A stretch of DNA of 6,477 bases from Actinomycetes bacterium (GTDB taxonomy: Bacteria; Planctomycetota; Phycisphaerae; JAACET01), in contig DAOVKO010000122.1 in assembly GCA_030631725.1 (NCBI GenBank), positions 1-6,477 on the forward strand. The letters run 5' to 3'. A model generated the notes under the pieces. That model was not told where the DNA came from. It worked only from the letters and a program-made list of their open reading frames with translations, and made no database searches. The position numbers and the translations under genes were made by a program. Position 1 is the stretch's first letter. Every line of letters begins with the position of its first letter. Shown piece after piece: positions 5,073 through 6,477 of the stretch.

Positions 5073-5554
5073 TGCTTCTCAAACTCCTTGATCCGGTCCC
5101 GCAGTTCGGCCGCTTTTTCATATTCCTCCGATTCCACCGCCCCGGCCAACTCCCTCCGCAGACGCAGCAGCTTCATATTTCTTTTTTGCTGAGTTCCCCC
5201 CCGAGCCGGAACTTTGCCCACGTGATGCGTATCTTCGCCGTGCACCCGCGTCAAGAGTCCGTCCAGCGGTTGCTCGAAAACCTCGTAATCGTTGGGACAG
5301 CCCAGCAGCCCGTGCTGACGGAATTCCAGGAAACTCAGACCGCATTCCGGACACGACAATTCCGCCAGCTCCGCCACCCCGCTGTGGGCCATGATGAAGC
5401 TGCTCAGCAGTTGATTGATATTCGTCGGCGTCTTGATCACCGTGCCGTCCGCCTCGGCGCACTGCTCGCAGAGGTGGCTCTCCTGGTGCTCACCGTTGCT
5501 CACCTCGGTGATGTGAATCGTGGCCTCGTTTTTACTGCATCGTTGGCACAGCAT
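5069..5554 (-). CDS. mcsA: McsA, zinc-binding activator of McsB (UVR domain)
   Basis: In Firmicutes McsA binds zinc and stimulates the McsB kinase. This 161-residue protein starts MLCQRC and has a first Cys set C3/C6 and C29/C32, a second set C68/C71 and C86, and a C-terminal UVR-type coiled segment (about 124-160: basic helix, then SEEYEKAAELRDRIKEF), as in UvrB/UvrC. The fourth ligand of the second set is not Cys: GCPNDYEVF has D89 where the Firmicutes protein has the second Cys of CxxC. ATG 5554 is preferred over the upstream GTG 5566. It gives the typical MLC start and has a GGTGAT site exactly complementary to the 16S tail 7 nt before it. The gene is first in a two-gene unit with mcsB and has its own promoter at 5594-5622. 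Confidence 0.9.
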   Translation of the reverse strand: MLCQRCSKNEATIHITEVSNGEHQESHLCEQCAEADGTVIKTPTNINQLLSSFIMAHSGVAELAELSCPECGLSFLEFRQHGLLGCPNDYEVFEQPLDGLLTRVHGEDTHHVGKVPARGGTQQKRNMKLLRLRRELAGAVESEEYEKAAELRDRIKEFEKQ

Positions 5555-5561
5555 TTCAGAT

Positions 5562-5567
5562 ATCACC
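5562..5567 (-). promoter_or_regulatory. Ribosome-binding site that fixes the mcsA start
   Basis: GGTGAT on the minus strand matches the 3' half of the extended Shine-Dalgarno AGGAGGTGAT and sits 7 nt before ATG 5554. It overlaps the competing GTG 5566, so initiation at that GTG is unlikely. Confidence 0.55.
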
Positions 5568-5593
5568 CAGCTTGTTCACCCCATCTTCTATGA

Positions 5594-5622
5594 ATAATAG
5601 CCCTCAAACTCTTTCAATTCAA
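5594..5622 (-). promoter_or_regulatory. Sigma-70-type promoter of mcsA-mcsB
   Basis: On the minus strand, TTGAAT (5622-5617, four of six) and TATTAT (5599-5594, five of six) are separated by exactly 17 nt. The -35 box overlaps the TGA stop of the upstream PTPS gene (5621-5619). Transcription would start near 5587, giving a leader of about 33 nt. No CtsR-type tandem heptad repeat is visible, so the mcsAB pair does not look CtsR-controlled here. Confidence 0.55.
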
Positions 5623-5996
5623 GCCCTATACCCCGCCCAACATCCCGGCGCCTCCTCCACCCTGACCGCTGCCAAACGAACGTCGGCCTCGAATCGGCCC
5701 CGGAACTGCTCGTAGAAATAACGGGCCACATTCTCCGCCGAGGGGCTTTTATCAGCCAGTTCTGCAACTTTGCCCAAGTCCTTTCCCTTCAGCTTATCGG
5801 CTATTTCAGCCAGCAGCTTTTTGACCTTCACGAAGTCCACCAGTAGCCCGTCCTGGCCCAATTCCTCCCCTTCCAGTTCCACTCGAACCCGCCAGTTATG
5901 CTCGTGCAACGGCTCAAGCCCCTCATCGCCCAGCCGTAATTGGTGCCGGGCCACGAACGATATTTCCACCGATACTTCGTACAATTTCGTTACCAA
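5619..5996 (-). CDS. 6-pyruvoyltetrahydropterin synthase/QueD-family protein, Cys-less, PTPS-III-like
   Basis: The family converts dihydroneopterin triphosphate in tetrahydropterin, queuosine (QueD) or, for PTPS-III, folate synthesis. The 125-residue protein has the fold pattern: SFVARHQL with zinc ligand H18, LHEHNW with H31 and H33 (usual HGH becomes HEH), LVDFVKVKK (52-60), SPSAENVARY (84-93) and a terminal VEEAPGCWAGYR with a likely catalytic Glu (114 or 115). The catalytic Cys, four residues before the first His of HxH in QueD, is Leu27 here. E28 instead gives ExxHEH, which matches the ExxHGH signature I recall for PTPS-III proteins that replace FolB. The start is TTG 5996, 8 nt after the ahcY stop, with a GGAGAGGGG tract some 14 nt upstream; no ATG fits. 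TTG 5984 is an alternative. Its 3' end carries the mcsAB -35 box. The reaction is inferred, and a catalytically altered paralogue is possible. Confidence 0.8.
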   Translation of the reverse strand: MVTKLYEVSVEISFVARHQLRLGDEGLEPLHEHNWRVRVELEGEELGQDGLLVDFVKVKKLLAEIADKLKGKDLGKVAELADKSPSAENVARYFYEQFRGRFEADVRLAAVRVEEAPGCWAGYRA

Positions 5997-6004
5997 ACGA
6001 AAAG

Positions 6005-6477
6005 TTAGGTCCCCTCTCCGCTGCTGGCCAGGTATTTTTTCTGCTCGGGCGTCAGGCGGTCGATGTCAATATTCATCGACTGGAGCTTCAGCTTGGCTAC
6101 CCACTGGTCGATCTTTCGCGGCACATCGTAGACTCGAACATCCAACTTCCTTCTTTTCTTATAAGCCCACTCGCTGGCCAACGCCTGAACCGCAAAGCTC
6201 ATGTCCATTACACTGGCTGGGTGGCCCTCAGCAGCAGCCAAATTCACCAGCCGACCCTCAGCCAACAGATAAATCCGCCGACCTCTGCTCAGCGTATACT
6301 CATCCACAAAATTCCGTACTTGTTTGGTTACCTTCTTCGACATGGCCTTGAGAGCCGGGATGTCAATCTCCACGTCGAAGTGTCCCGAGTTGCACACGAT
6401 GGCCCCGTCCTTCATCTTGCGGAAGTGCTCGGCTCGGAGCACGTGTTTGTTGCCGGTCAGGGTAATGAACAAATCAC
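6005..6477 (-). CDS. ahcY: S-adenosylhomocysteine hydrolase (adenosylhomocysteinase), C-terminal part
   Basis: This NAD-dependent cytoplasmic enzyme splits S-adenosylhomocysteine into adenosine and homocysteine, removing the inhibitor left by methyltransferases. The gene enters from the right edge, so only the last 156 residues are visible, reading DLFITLTGNK at the edge. Diagnostic segments are TGNK, KMKDGAIVCNSGHFDVEID, LLAEGRLVNL and EGHPASVMDMSF (the usual GHPS-FVMS region), followed by a late LTPEQKKYL. The protein stops at YLASSGEGT and lacks the KPDHYRY-type tail of the long bacterial and eukaryotic form, so it looks like the shorter form known from archaea and Thermotoga. The true start lies outside the window; the in-frame TTG at 6472 is an internal Leu codon. 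The stop is 8 nt before the TTG of the PTPS gene, so the two are probably one transcript. Confidence 0.95.
   Translation of the reverse strand, partial: DLFITLTGNKHVLRAEHFRKMKDGAIVCNSGHFDVEIDIPALKAMSKKVTKQVRNFVDEYTLSRGRRIYLLAEGRLVNLAAAEGHPASVMDMSFAVQALASEWAYKKRRKLDVRVYDVPRKIDQWVAKLKLQSMNIDIDRLTPEQKKYLASSGEGT

Noticed and set aside
5051..5593. 180-codon plus-strand ORF opposite mcsA
   Set aside because: Antisense shadow; the minus strand has zinc-finger and UVR motifs and a proper start site.

Overview
The window reads as chromosomal DNA of a member of the Planctomycetota, most likely class Phycisphaerae. This is inference. It rests on three things: a membrane-anchored Ser/Thr kinase with an added N-terminal helical domain, a divergent GroES, and an McsA/McsB pair without ctsR or clpC beside it, all with weak or absent Shine-Dalgarno sites. 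No mobile element, tRNA, rRNA or CRISPR array was seen.

Layout. Bases 1-227 hold no recognised gene. They contain a 34-codon ORF with a perfect Shine-Dalgarno and an unusual set of nested inverted repeats, which looks like a structured RNA. nadD (NAD synthesis) runs leftward at 228-842. A 168-bp divergent promoter region separates it from a rightward radical SAM/SPASM-like protein of unknown substrate (1011-2018). A rightward Ser/Thr protein kinase with a C-terminal membrane anchor follows (2135-3457). It meets a leftward block at 3458-3548.

The leftward block, in transcription order, is ahcY (3' part only, entering from the right edge), a PTPS/QueD-family protein, mcsA, mcsB and a GroES-like co-chaperonin. 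ahcY and the PTPS gene are 8 nt apart and probably co-transcribed. mcsA and mcsB overlap by four bases (ATGA) and have their own promoter, whose -35 sits on the stop codon of the PTPS gene. groES has its own promoter in the gap after mcsB.

How the genes may work together. McsA-McsB (protein arginine phosphorylation, which marks proteins for ClpCP in Firmicutes) next to a co-chaperonin makes a small protein-quality-control cluster. ahcY recycles S-adenosylhomocysteine from methylation. The PTPS protein has lost the catalytic Cys of QueD and carries an ExxHxH motif like that of PTPS-III enzymes, so a folate role in place of FolB is possible. nadD, the radical SAM gene and the kinase show no functional link to one another.

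The points most worth a second look are the structured region at 26-195, the ExxHEH PTPS, the altered allosteric motif in McsB (RGVARA where Firmicutes have RDxxRA), and the nearly leaderless start of the radical SAM gene.
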